Shown here one piece after another: positions 22,980 to 33,129 of a stretch of DNA of 64,000 nucleotides. Source of the stretch: Microbotryomycetes sp. JL201 (Eukaryota > Basidiomycota > Microbotryomycetes); assembly GCA_033819885.1 (NCBI GenBank), contig JAQYUZ010000003.1:372001-436000 (forward strand). Reading direction: 5' to 3'. The notes under the pieces were generated by a model. That model did no database searches and was not told where the DNA came from. It worked only from the letters and a program-made list of their open reading frames with translations. The first letter of the stretch is position 1. Each line of letters opens with the position of its first letter. The position numbers and the translations under genes were made by a program.

Positions 22980-25900
22980 TCAAGTCGGTAGCCGGCGATG
23001 GGTCGCGACACCATTCCACACGATCCTAGCAGGCGACGGCCTCAAATCAGCCGAGTCGTCAGCAGAGCTCTCAGTCTGAAACTTACGATTCAAGAAAAGC
23101 GGCCATGCCTTCGCGCGCGATTCCAGCTCCAAGTGGCAACGACGATGGAGCGTACGCGACAAGTTCGCGCGGCATAAAGGCACTCTGCACTGAAGAAGCC
23201 GGTTGGAAAGGACTGACCCAAGCTCCGCTCTGTACATGATTCAGGTCAGTCCCGTGAGCAGCGAAAGCTGTCACGTCAGGACCCCTAGACTCACGATAAA
23301 GCCAAGCAAGTACAGCGTGGTCGAATACAAAAAGAATGTGAGCGAAGACTCGACGAACTGCGCCAGGTACGGCTTGGCCGATTCCGGCAGGACCTAGGCA
23401 GAAGGCAGCGTCAGACCCCATCCGTCCGAGCCGTAAAGCGCGACTTACGTTGATCAAGAGCGCAGGACCTTGACTTGCCGCTCGAGAACTGAAACGAGTT
23501 GCCCATCGACTAGCTCTGCGTGCTTGAAGAATGCCAAAGGAATCTTGAGGACGACCCCTGGCAGCAGCAAGTTGGCTCTGTCGACTCGACTCGACCAAGT
23601 CCTCCAGTGCTGACAATTCAACGCCGAGCTGGGCTGCAATCGTTTTCGACGAAGCCCGCGGCGCTTTTCTCGGACTGGCTGGCGCCAGCTTGACCAACTG
23701 AAGCCCGTCAGTTTGCACCACCATCTCGCTCGTCTTGACGCCGTCAGTCTGCGTCTCGGCATCTGCAACGACAACCGTGTGCTCGATATGTTTGGCAGTT
23801 GGTTCTGATGAGTGCGCTCGCTTCTTCTTCTTCTGCAATAGCCGTAATCAGCCGAGGTCTCTCACGCAACCGGCGAAACTCACAATTCGCCTGTGCGTAG
23901 TCACAATGATATCGTCCACTTCCGCGTCTTCTCCTTCAGTTTCGCTGCCGCTGTGCACCTCGTCCTCGTCCGATCCATCCGCAGCCAGTTTGCGAGCAAT
24001 CTCTTTCCCCAAGCTCTTGCTCATCGAAGGCGTCTCCGCGGGATGTCCAGCGCTGAGAGCTGCAGGATCCAAAAACCCACTCTTGCGCCCTTTTGTACGC
24101 ATCTCGTCGAGGTCGAAACGCAAGCGATCAATCGTCTCTTTGAGCAGGAGCTGGCAAAGCAAGCCGTCAGCCCACAGCAGGACGTCGCTCCATACCGACT
24201 AGAGCTTACATTTTCCTGCTTCTGATCAGAAAGCGCATCTTGTACACGAAGAGCGATACTCAGGTCTTGCTCGAGCTTGGCAATGGCTTTTTCGAGCAAC
24301 TCTTTTTCGCGTTCGAGTTGCTGGCTGTGCAGCCCTGCTGCTTGAGCCGCGTCTTCGGCCGCCTGGAATTCCTATGAAATAACCGTGCAACTACCGTGAG
24401 ATGCTAATCGCCGTTCAGAAGCAATCCTTACTTACTCGTCTCGTTTCAGCCACAAGCGCTCGGAGCTTCTCTGCCTCTTCGCACTGCGCAGAGTAATTAT
24501 TCTTCATTGTCTCATAGCTTTCCTTGCTTTTATCAAGAGACTTCTGCAATCTGGCGACGTCGGCTTCGAGCGACATGATTTGATTGAGGTGTTGCTTCTC
24601 ATTGATTCGAAGGTCCTTTTCTTCGCGTCGCCTGCTTTGTAGCTCGGCACGAGCCTTTATGTGAGGCGAAATTAGAGACTCGTTACATGGGTTGGTATGA
24701 CGGAGATGCTCACGTCTTCAAGACGGCTTTCCAGTTCCGCCTGCTCCCGCTCAAAAGCAGTCGAACTCGCATCGAGCCTCACTTCCGTATCTTTGAGCTT
24801 CTTGGCGAGCCTGAATAAGCAATAGACCGTAAGTATCACACGATTCAAGAGATATCAGGGTCAAACTGACTCCGAAGCATGCCTGAGTAGACTTTGGAAT
24901 GTCTCGCCATCGCGACCTTGACCCGGGCTACCGTAATTGATGCCGTTCTCGCCGATCGACAACCTTGACGATCCCGCTCCACTAGACGTGAAGCTTCGTT
25001 GAGACGCCGTGGAGCCTTCTCTTCGCATAGCCCACGATCTGTCTGGCGTGTCCAGGCTGAAACTCGAGGCAGGAGTCGCGAGATCGAAAGGCAGCAACGA
25101 ATGAACTGATGCAGGTGAAGCGTCGATCGAATACAACGGTAGGGACGGACGTGATGGCGAGATTGGAGGTGGGTGATACGCGGTAGAATCGATGCTCGCT
25201 AAAGGCGAAGTGGGACCTTGTGAGGCCGCAGTAGCCATTGTAGATGGTTTTTCTGCCGTTTCGGGTGTTTCAACTGAAGCAGTGGATGCGCCAGTCCCTT
25301 GACTGCTGTTCAACGCCGACGTGAAGGAAGCGTCCGTCATTGATCCTGTCGGAGTCGGACTGCGGGCCAGGCTGGGGCTGCTTGCTCGCGATGTACCTTC
25401 GCTCTTATTCGAACTTAAACGACGTCTACCAGGCGCGACAGGTCTGACATGCTTGAGTTGACCGGTCGAGCTGTTGAGGGACGACCCAGAACGGTTCGAA
25501 TCCAAAGGCGAAGAGCGCCGGCGATAGTCCATCGAGGACGAAGTGCGATGCGTTTTGACTGCCGTGCGTTCCATCATCCTGTCCAGCGACTGTGTAGTTT
25601 GCATAGTCGTCGAGCTTGGTTCGAGCGGCTGCTCATCTAAAAGCATCGCCGGACTATCTACGTCCGGCCCGGACAACTCTCCATCTCCTTCGAGCAGACT
25701 TTTACGGTCATTGTCACTTGATGGTGGCTCCATTGATGCCGAAGACGAGGCGCGAGACAATGATCGGGGCGCGCTCAGGCGGTCATTATCTGCTTCGGTC
25801 GGCAAGGGCAGTGGTCGGTCGCTCGCAAGGATTGTCAGCCGCAGAATCTCCTTTAGTGGTCCCGTAGTCTCTCGAGTCACTCTTTCGAGTAATGGCTTGC

Positions 25901-28013
25901 CGAACTTCTGCTTGAAAGCTTGCTGGATCGAAACGAAACGCTCGCGGTCCCAGTGCAGGCGAATTATCCTTGGAAAAAAAAAGGCTCAAGTGGGCAAACT
26001 GAGCTATAACGGGCAAGCTCTTGTACGCACCTCCACGAAAGAGTTTCGTTGCGAGAGGTCGTGCTGTCAAGTGTCTTGCTGAGGCGCTTCGCGTCTCGCC
26101 CTGTCCCGCCCGCGTTAACGGAGGCCGCCCAGACAAGTATCCATAACTCACAAACGCCTAGGCCGTCTTCTTTGTGTTTGGCGTTCTCGACAGCAAACAA
26201 TAGCATTTCGAGCAATGTACCATGAAAGACTTGCTTGATTGCCTTAGTTATTGAAGTTGCGGAACCCCGTCGAAACTCTTGCATGACGTGACCCAGATGC
26301 TCTGGCGATCGAGAGAGCAGTATGCGGACACTGTCAAAAGAAGTGTTGATGAGTCGGAGTCCGAGGTACGGAGGCTGGGCCAAACTTGCGCTGCGTCAGA
26401 ATTGCCACCCTTTCGCAAAGACACTTTGAGCTGATCTACATCCTCATTGAGCAGCCTCGACAACTTTTCTTCGTCCGGCGGGCTCTCATCGCCTTCTCTT
26501 TGAACGTCAGTCCACCTCGCTTGCAGAACGAGTTCCCATGCGCGCTTGAGTTTTGCATTAGCGCCGCTCTGGGCTAGCAGTGCGCCCTCCAGAGTCTTGC
26601 ATCGAGCACTGACTGACGCGTCGTCATGAACTGTAGATCTGTATGCCGCGCGCAGGAGCGCCACAGTGGCGGGACGTCGAGCGACGAGCAAGTCGATGAG
26701 CACGGACTGGCACGCCAGCTTCAGTCAGGATGAAGACATTCAAATGACGCATCATACTCACATCGTTCCTGGAAGAGCCGTCTAAAGCTTTCCTCAGCAG
26801 AAACACGTCAAAGTCCAGCGGGCCCATTACGAAGCCGCGCATTGCAAATTCCACTGCACCGAGCGCTCAGCATGAGTAGGACGCCTGCGGCTCTGAGACT
26901 GACAGTTTCCTTTCAAGCTTTTCTCCGCTTGTATCGCCTGCAGCAACGTCTTGTCGTATTGTCGCTGGAATGCCCTGTCAATTTCTCGAATCTGGGCAAA
27001 CGTCTTGTCCGCCAATGTAGCGGCCAAATCCTTGTCTTTTGGCTGCACGAGGTTTGTGGTCAAGATTTAAAACAGGACACTCGAGCGCACGCGCTCACCC
27101 CTCTCAGTGCTGTTTTGAGCTTGTTCGCTTCAGCCTCAGCGTCGAGCTGCCCGAGCGGGCCTTCGAGCGGCACGCCCAAGTACAAGTCGCCACGGGAAAT
27201 AAGCAGTTCCGACACGTCTTGTGGAGTGGCAGAAGCTGACCGCGGCGAGGCCGACAATAGTGACAAGAGCGAGCGTTTTTTCGTAAGCCTCGTCGGGGTT
27301 GGTGGCTCGGGCCCCAGCGTTAATCGAGTCAGTTCCTGAGCCGAGACAGGTCTCTTGTGGTCAAGCGGGCTACTTGTCGAGTCGATGGATGCCTTGTCCT
27401 TGCCTGGCGTGAAGAGTGACAGCCTCAAGCTCGACTTGTGAGGCGACGGAGAGTTCGGTAGCACAGACTCAGCGACGGAGGCGGCACCAACGTTTTGCAG
27501 CAGTACAACAAAGTCGTCGATTGTGATTGAAATGTCTGGAGGCCCACTGGCTGCAAATTCGCGCACTTTGAGCTTCTCTTCGCTTGTAAGCAGCTCGACC
27601 TTTCGGCGGCGCTCGAACGCGTCGATCAGCTCGGGCAAGGCAGACAACGGCGCACGCAGCTCCTCGTCATTGCCATGTGTGGAATTTGCCGAGTCTGGCT
27701 GTGCTGTCTTGAGGCTGTCGTGCTGCCGCGCGTACGACTGGAACAGTTCATTCAACTGTTGCATCAAGTCGACCCAGCTGCGTCGAAACTGCGGTACACA
27801 CATGTCAGTACAGTCATCAAAAGTGCTTCATTGATGCGATACGGACCGGAGTCGACTGCGCGTGGAACGAGCGCTGCCGTGATTCGCTATGAGTGAATGA
27901 AGGACAAAGAACACGCGTATCGACTCACTTCGTGTCGGGGCGGAGGAGTCTCCTAACAAAAGCTTCATTGTCAGTCTTGCATCAGCGCATTTGAAACAGC
28001 CGTTGCTCGCCAT
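22980..28013 (-). CDS. Large annexin-like coiled-coil protein
   Basis: Multi-exon gene (roughly fifteen exons) of about 1,300 residues. Annexin-type repeats are visible in the first third: DKDLAATLADKTFAQIREID then FQRQYDKTLLQAIQAEKSL, and FDVFLLRKALDGSSRND with VLIDLLVARRPATVALLRAA. These resemble the degenerate annexin domains of the large fungal ANXC4 proteins. The calcium loops look degenerate, so membrane binding may not need calcium. A Ser-rich linker of over 300 residues (25880-24861) follows. Then comes a long coiled coil (24830-24020, with KARAELQSRRREEKDLRINE) and an acidic/basic region. Near the C terminus lies a predicted membrane helix (LTFFLYSTTLYLLGFI, about 23300). The last exon ends IVWNGVATHRRLPT at 22980. 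The first exons (27800-28013) are uncertain. A membrane scaffold or organelle tether is an inference. Confidence 0.65.
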
Positions 28014-28273
28014 TGACGGCGGTGCCGCTCGGGCCCCTTGCGCTGACTTGCTGCTGCAGCGTCAACAGGCGAGAACCCTCTATCAACGTGGGCGAGAACA
28101 GTGACAATGAGCAATGATACGAGGCCTGCAATGAATCTGTCGTGTCTGACGCAGCAGGAAGGAAGGATCAATTGACAGGCCTGAGCGTTGGAACGATCGA
28201 GGGGCGGCAACAAGCCGTGCACGAATGTCCGAAAAGGTATGTATTGTACATGTGCATTACACTGAAGCCCTGT
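28014..28273 (-). other. Spacer between uL23m and the annexin-like gene
   Basis: About 260 bp between two minus-strand genes. A minus frame (28222-27971) is open but has no start or splice support that I trust. The real first exon of the annexin-like gene may be inside. Confidence 0.3.
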
Positions 28274-29245
28274 CTACCACCCATCAAGCCTCAGTCTCTC
28301 CATTTCTTGCTCGATCTTTGTCTGGTAATCCGACTGGCGCTCGGCACGTGACCTGATGACGTTCTTGCGCATACGCAATCCCATCGGCCTCTTCAAGTCA
28401 CTCGGTGCACCGTCCGTTTTTGTCAGGTCGGCGCCTCCTTCCTCAACAATCTTGGCCAACCGCTCGACCTCGGCTTTTGACTTGTGGGCACCGCGATAGC
28501 GTTGAGCTGACACGCCGTGCTTCCTGCCGTCACCAATCTTGAGCATTTTGCGGTCTCGCATCTCTTCCATCCTATCGCGCTCAAAATGCTCGTTGCACCA
28601 CTCGCGTGACCGCTCTTCAGGGTACCAAAATGGCTCTTTGAGGCCGACGAGCACTTTTTTGTAATTCTTGGTGCCTGACGAACGAGACATGCCTCCTCCA
28701 ATGTTGTTGCGCTTGAGCTTGGAAAGGTAGTTCATCGTCCTCAAGCTAGTGATGTCCAAGCCATAAATGTTCTTGAGGTAGTTTGAAATGTCGGGCTTGC
28801 TCAAGCGCAAGTCCGTTCTGAACGTGGCCGTGTATGGATCGTCCTTGTATTTGTCCGTGTTCCTGACGAGACGCATGAACACTGATGGCAGATAGATCTT
28901 AATCTCGCCCTGCGTTGAAGGCAAAGGCTGGCCGGCGACGCCTGCTGGATCGAGCTCTGTTGGGCTCAACATCTTGCGCGGCCTGTTCGGCGAGCGACCT
29001 TTGACTCGAGACGAGTTTTTCGAGTATCGAGGGGCTTTCGGTTGAGGCTCTGTCGGCGGTGCGGGCACCACGAACCGGTGCTGTCGCGCTTTTGCCTTGG
29101 CACGAACTGGAGCAGCAGACGGTGAGGCACCGTATGGCAGGTCTGCAACAGTTGCAAGTTTACGTGACGTAGACGGTGTCGCACACGCGACGCATGCCGG
29201 GCGCGACAAGGCGACAGCGGCCGCCGTTTTTCGCAGCACCTGCAT
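28274..29245 (-). CDS. MRP20: Mitochondrial ribosomal protein uL23m
   Basis: Large-subunit mitoribosomal protein lining the polypeptide exit site. A single exon of 323 residues. The N terminus (MQVLRKTAAAVALSRPACVA) is basic, Ser/Ala-rich and lacks acids, as expected for a mitochondrial presequence. The L23 core follows at about residues 115-190: KIYLPSVFMRLVRNTDKYKD, then TFRTDLRLSKPDISNYLKNI and YGLDITSLRTMNYLSKLKR. The C-terminal 130 residues form a charged extension ending in EQEMERLRLDGW, longer than in bacterial L23 and in keeping with fungal mitoribosomal versions. There is no intron. A minus-strand frame of 92 codons inside it is a shadow. Confidence 0.9.
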   Translation of the reverse strand: MQVLRKTAAAVALSRPACVACATPSTSRKLATVADLPYGASPSAAPVRAKAKARQHRFVVPAPPTEPQPKAPRYSKNSSRVKGRSPNRPRKMLSPTELDPAGVAGQPLPSTQGEIKIYLPSVFMRLVRNTDKYKDDPYTATFRTDLRLSKPDISNYLKNIYGLDITSLRTMNYLSKLKRNNIGGGMSRSSGTKNYKKVLVGLKEPFWYPEERSREWCNEHFERDRMEEMRDRKMLKIGDGRKHGVSAQRYRGAHKSKAEVERLAKIVEEGGADLTKTDGAPSDLKRPMGLRMRKNVIRSRAERQSDYQTKIEQEMERLRLDGW

Positions 29246-29541
29246 CGTTGTCGTAGACTGCTAAGGCCGTTCTCGAAGCAGCGCCAACGATGCGTCTGAA
29301 ACTGCCGTCTCAAGTCAAATGAGGGGTGTCGTGGCGTGCGGATAGGATGCGCCGCCCGCACACTCGGGACTTATTTTTCACAAAATGAGATACAAATCCA
29401 GACAAGCATGCATTGCATCCGCGACATAATGCCATAATCTGTCTGGCTTGGTCGACGAGAGTTACCGACAATTCATCGGAGAAGCTCACCCCGCTTGGTG
29501 AGCCTTGTCTTCTACGCATCCGCGCCGACCCAGTGTACCTG
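29246..29541 (-). other. Promoter of uL23m and 3' flank of the C2H2 gene
   Basis: About 300 bp with no recognised feature beyond its position between two tandem minus-strand genes. Confidence 0.4.
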
Positions 29542-29938
29542 TCATGTTGTCGGACTCTGTGTATACTTTGGACGTAGATGGAGTCGTCTCTGCGAAGACA
29601 AAAAACTCGACTCAGCTCCTGATCGTTCTAATTTCGCCCTCGTGCAATACATCAAGGACGTTCGGGGGCGCTTGAAGATTTCGTGCGCTCACTCGATGTT
29701 CTGCAAGCGCAACTGCACGCGCGAACGTCGTTCCGCAGTTCTTGCAGCTGTGGCCATGTTTTGGTCGCGCTGCTGCAGCTTTGCGCTTGGCCTGAGCCGA
29801 TTGTGAACGCCGCCGGTACACGATGTTGGCTGCAGCATCTATCAGCTTGTGTTTCGATACGTTCGAGCCAGAAGTTCCGGGATGGACCGAGTTGTCCGGT
29901 TTGAGCTGACTCGTTTCCCAGGTTCCGGCCTTTGGCAT
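29542..29938 (-). CDS. Small C2H2 zinc-finger protein (97 aa)
   Basis: Two exons, 29938-29693 and 29589-29542, separated by a 103-nt intron (donor GTGAGC, branch GCTGAGTCG, acceptor TTCGCAG) give 97 residues. Without splicing the frame runs 108 codons but lacks the last zinc ligand. With splicing the C terminus reads CKNCGTTFARAVALAEHRRR and then LH, a complete C-x2-C-x12-H-x4-H finger whose second His comes from exon 2. The rest is basic and Ser/Gln-rich (YRRRSQSAQAKRKAAAARP), suggesting nucleic-acid contact. One finger alone seldom gives specific DNA binding, so a ribosome- or RNA-associated role is equally possible. No orthologue is recognised. Confidence 0.6.
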
Positions 29939-30470
29939 GACGTAGCGCTTGTGACATGACCATTCTAGACTGCCAGACTTGTTAAAAGCTGCGCAAAGGT
30001 CTATGTACCTACACTGTATGGCGCTAGAGCCCTTATACGGCGGCCCCGAATCTCAATAGTACCAGGAGCTGGAACACGGGTTCGTGAAGCTCGAGCGCAC
30101 AGCCAAAGCGGCTGGCCTTGTTGACAAGTCAACGGCGGACCCAATTCGCCACTGTGCTCGCGCGCTGCTGCCAGGTCGGAGCTTCGCGACTTGCTTCCTA
30201 CGTAGGATATCCTCGGGCGATGCCGACAATCTCGCGAGATCGACCCCGCTGACGGCAAAGCGTTCACTGAACACGGACGACGGAGAATCGATGTGTGCAC
30301 TCTGAGAGTTCTGAACGGGCTTATATCGCTTGGTATGACCTTGGGCGGACCCTAAGTCACGAAGCAGGAGTGAAAGCGTGCATTGCAAGCACCGAGGGCA
30401 CGTTACATACATTTTGTCGAGTCTAGCGGCACATGCAGGAGCAGAGATACTTGTTTCTCTCTGGATCAGG
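29939..30470. other. Spacer with unsupported open frames
   Basis: About 530 bp between the C2H2 gene start and the J-ankyrin gene stop, both minus strand. A minus frame (30583-30053) and a plus frame (30084-30305) are open and moderately protein-like. The minus frame overlaps the last exon of the J-ankyrin gene in a different frame, and neither has splice or start support. Confidence 0.4.
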
Positions 30471-32402
30471 TCACCATTTGCTGGCATTCGTGTAATTGAC
30501 TTTGCTGGACGTGAGATCGCCCCATTCATGATCGTGGCTAACGCTCGCGAGCTCGACGACTGGCTCGTCCGTGATCTGCGCACGGGGCTCAGCCTGTGTA
30601 TTGCACAACCTTCTTACCTGAGCTCACTGCTCCTTTTGCCTCTGCCTGCAGCTTGCTGACAATGTTGGACAGGGCGAGCTGGACCTCTCGCCATTCTACA
30701 CGGTCGTTTTCGTTTGGACGAGCATACTTTGACTCAAGCAGTGACCCGACCCATTCCAGGTTTTCGAGTGCTTCTTCAAGGTCTTGACCCACGTGCTCGA
30801 CCATTTGCCAGGAACCAGACATGACAGCGAGACCACCAATCGATCGTTCGTTGAGGGGTGGGCGAGCAGCGTAAGCCGCGCGATCGGGTGTACCGCATTG
30901 CTCTTCGAAGATGATGCAGATGTCCACCAGCCCGAGGTAAATTGACCAGTGGTATGGGGTGAAGCCTTGACTGTCGCGTTCCTCGGGCAGCGCCCCTGCG
31001 AACGACAATGTATCAGGCCTTGCCGATTGCCGTCCAAGAAATAATTGACAGGATTCGCGGTCCAAGCTGCTTACCGTGATTGAGCAGCCATTGCACTAAA
31101 TGCGCGTCACCGTGCTTGACCGCCAGGTGCAAGAGGGTTTCATTGCGATCCGTGTCCTCAGCAGTGACATCGTCGCTAGAGCGCGACTCGCCTCTGTTAG
31201 CTTGGGCGCCATTCACGTGCGTGACATTGCCGAACACTTTTCCGCAAGGACGACCAGACGTTTTCTTGCCTCCCGCAGGAGTGGCGCCGTTGATGTTTTC
31301 CTTGTCGGTTCTCAAGCATTTTTTGCGCATGTGCTCGATCGTTCGCTCTTTTGACACTTCTGTACGGACCTGGCGCAACAGCTTTTCCGTAATCCCAGGC
31401 AAGACTTCTCCCTCGCTGGCAAACATGCCTTGCTCCCAGACCTTCCGTTTCACCTCATCCGAATCGCCAGTGCGAGCCGCCAAGAACGCCGCCGATCGGT
31501 GCTTTTGAGCGTTGCGTAGATGGAGCTTGACACGGACTTCTTCGGCTTGGCGTTCTTGCTCTTCTTGGCGCTTGCGTTCAGCTGCCCTTTCGGCGATGTC
31601 GGCGCGGCGTTGGCGCTCGGCCATGACTGGTAAAGATTAGCAGTTTGTCTCTGTATACTGACGACTCGACTCACTCTGCAGCTGATCTTCAATGTATCTC
31701 GCCGAAGACGTCGCCTGAGACAAAGGTGCATTCTTGGTGCGATTGCGAGCGGCAGCTGCTTCGCGACCGGGTTTGTTCGTAGGGAACGGAGTTGGGCTCG
31801 GATTCAAGAAGAACGGATGCGACTCTGCAGACGACCGTCAGCTAGAAGAAAGATAAAGAAGCGGTCATGCGTGAGGACGCACGGAAGAAGGTGCGGCGCG
31901 AGGCGAAACCTTCGTTGTGGAACCTGAGGTCCGCGGAACGTGAGACTTGAGCGATCGCAAGCCCGAGATTGAGCTCACAAAAAGGACAAGAATTCGAGCT
32001 CGGACTCGAAGTCGTACCAGTAATTATCTTCAGCATCTTCGTCGAGTGGGAAAGCACCAAACTCGTCACCGTGCGCGGTTGGTCCCAGTTTGATTCGCTC
32101 CAGAGCCGCTTGCAGCCTTTGGAACTTTAAGGTGGAGCCGGGGTCGTCATTGCGATCTGGGTGGTGACGAAGTGCCATGCGCTTGTATGCTTCCTTGACC
32201 TGCTCCTCGGACGCCTCTGCGCGCGATAGGACAGGAGTCTGTCAGCTCGAAACAAGAGGTCCGAGCGCCACTCGCCGCCTCGGACACGCGAATCGGGCGC
32301 GCACATGCTCGCTCGCACTCGAAACAGGCCGTCAGGCACACGTTCACACTTACCAACCGATACTTCGAGCTCCTCACATGCTTCGGCGTACGACAGGCGC
32401 AT
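30471..32402 (-). CDS. J-domain protein with coiled coil and ankyrin repeats
   Basis: Predicted Hsp70 co-chaperone with protein-binding repeats. Seven exons: 32402-32354, 32216-31979, 31923-31910, 31824-31675, 31626-31075, 30995-30628 and 30575-30471. They sum to 491 residues plus stop and every phase agrees. The J domain is at the extreme N terminus: MRLSYAEACEELEVSVEASE, then VKEAYKRMALRHHPDRN with the HPD tripeptide. An acidic/aromatic segment follows (EDNYWYDFESELEFLSFL). A long Arg/Glu coiled coil (AERQRRADIAERAAERKRQE) leads to ankyrin repeats (NETLLHLAVKHGDAHLVQWL and DSQGFTPYHWSIYLGLVDIC). Exon 3 is only 14 nt. The final exon (TDEPVVELASVSHDHEWG) is missed if the fifth frame is simply read to its stop at 30589. 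I know no characterised orthologue with this exact order. Confidence 0.82.
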
Positions 32403-33129
32403 CGAACCGGGCGTTCGTCGTCTGCGGCGGCGGCGGGCGCGAGCGGAGGTTTTCTAGAGACGAGCTGTAGCGACGAGCAGGGCTAGGAGAGTGTCCAGCT
32501 CCAACGATGACACTGTCACACGCTCAGCTAGAGGCGATGCAGTGCAGACTCGAGTGAGATTTCGGCTTGTCGCGTTGCGGCGCGCTCGCGTTGGTTTTTG
32601 ATGGAAATTCTTTAATTTCCGTCACCCGCGCTGGGCCGGTGACGAGGCGATCAAAGTCGAGCTTGGCCAACTCACCAAAACCCTTGCTGAGAGCGCAGCG
32701 CGCAACGCCTACAGACGCCTGCGCCTAGCCGATACTTTCATCTTTATATTTTGACTTGACTGCAACCACCGAGGTTGATGTGAGTTGCTCTGTGCTCTCC
32801 TGGTCCTCCCCGGCGTTTTTTCCTTCCGAGTCAAACCGTTCGTTGTACTGACTGGAGTCGTCTCGGCAACCTTGCGATGGCCGTCACCTGTAGGCTGACG
32901 TGGTTCGAAGGCTGCAACACTCGATTTGACTAGTGAGCGGCCGCGTGCACTGCGCGATAACGCCGTCACTGACCGTTTTCTTTCCGCCCGCGCGCCCGCC
33001 GCCGATTTGACCGCGCCTGCTCGTCATGCACCGCAGTCTCGACGTGATCGTTTACAAGTTACTCGGCAACTGAGCGAGACTTGTCTTTCGTTGTTGTTCT
33101 TCACCTCTTCCTGATCGTACAAAACGGCC
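32403..33129. promoter_or_regulatory. Divergent promoter between J-ankyrin gene and CPA2
   Basis: A 727-bp divergent spacer. It contains an A/T-rich dip near 32600-32620 and 32735-32760 in otherwise GC-rich DNA. No gene was found. I searched by eye for short upstream ORFs before CPA2 and see no arginine-attenuator-like peptide, which in fungi is a feature of the small subunit gene rather than CPA2. Confidence 0.45.

Noticed and set aside
25490-25510. GGTTCGAATCC, resembling a tRNA B box
   Set aside because: It lies inside the Ser-rich exon of the annexin-like gene. No A box or cloverleaf can be drawn around it.
30053-30583. Minus-strand ORF of 176 codons
   Set aside because: It overlaps the last exon of the J-ankyrin gene in another frame and lacks start or splice support.
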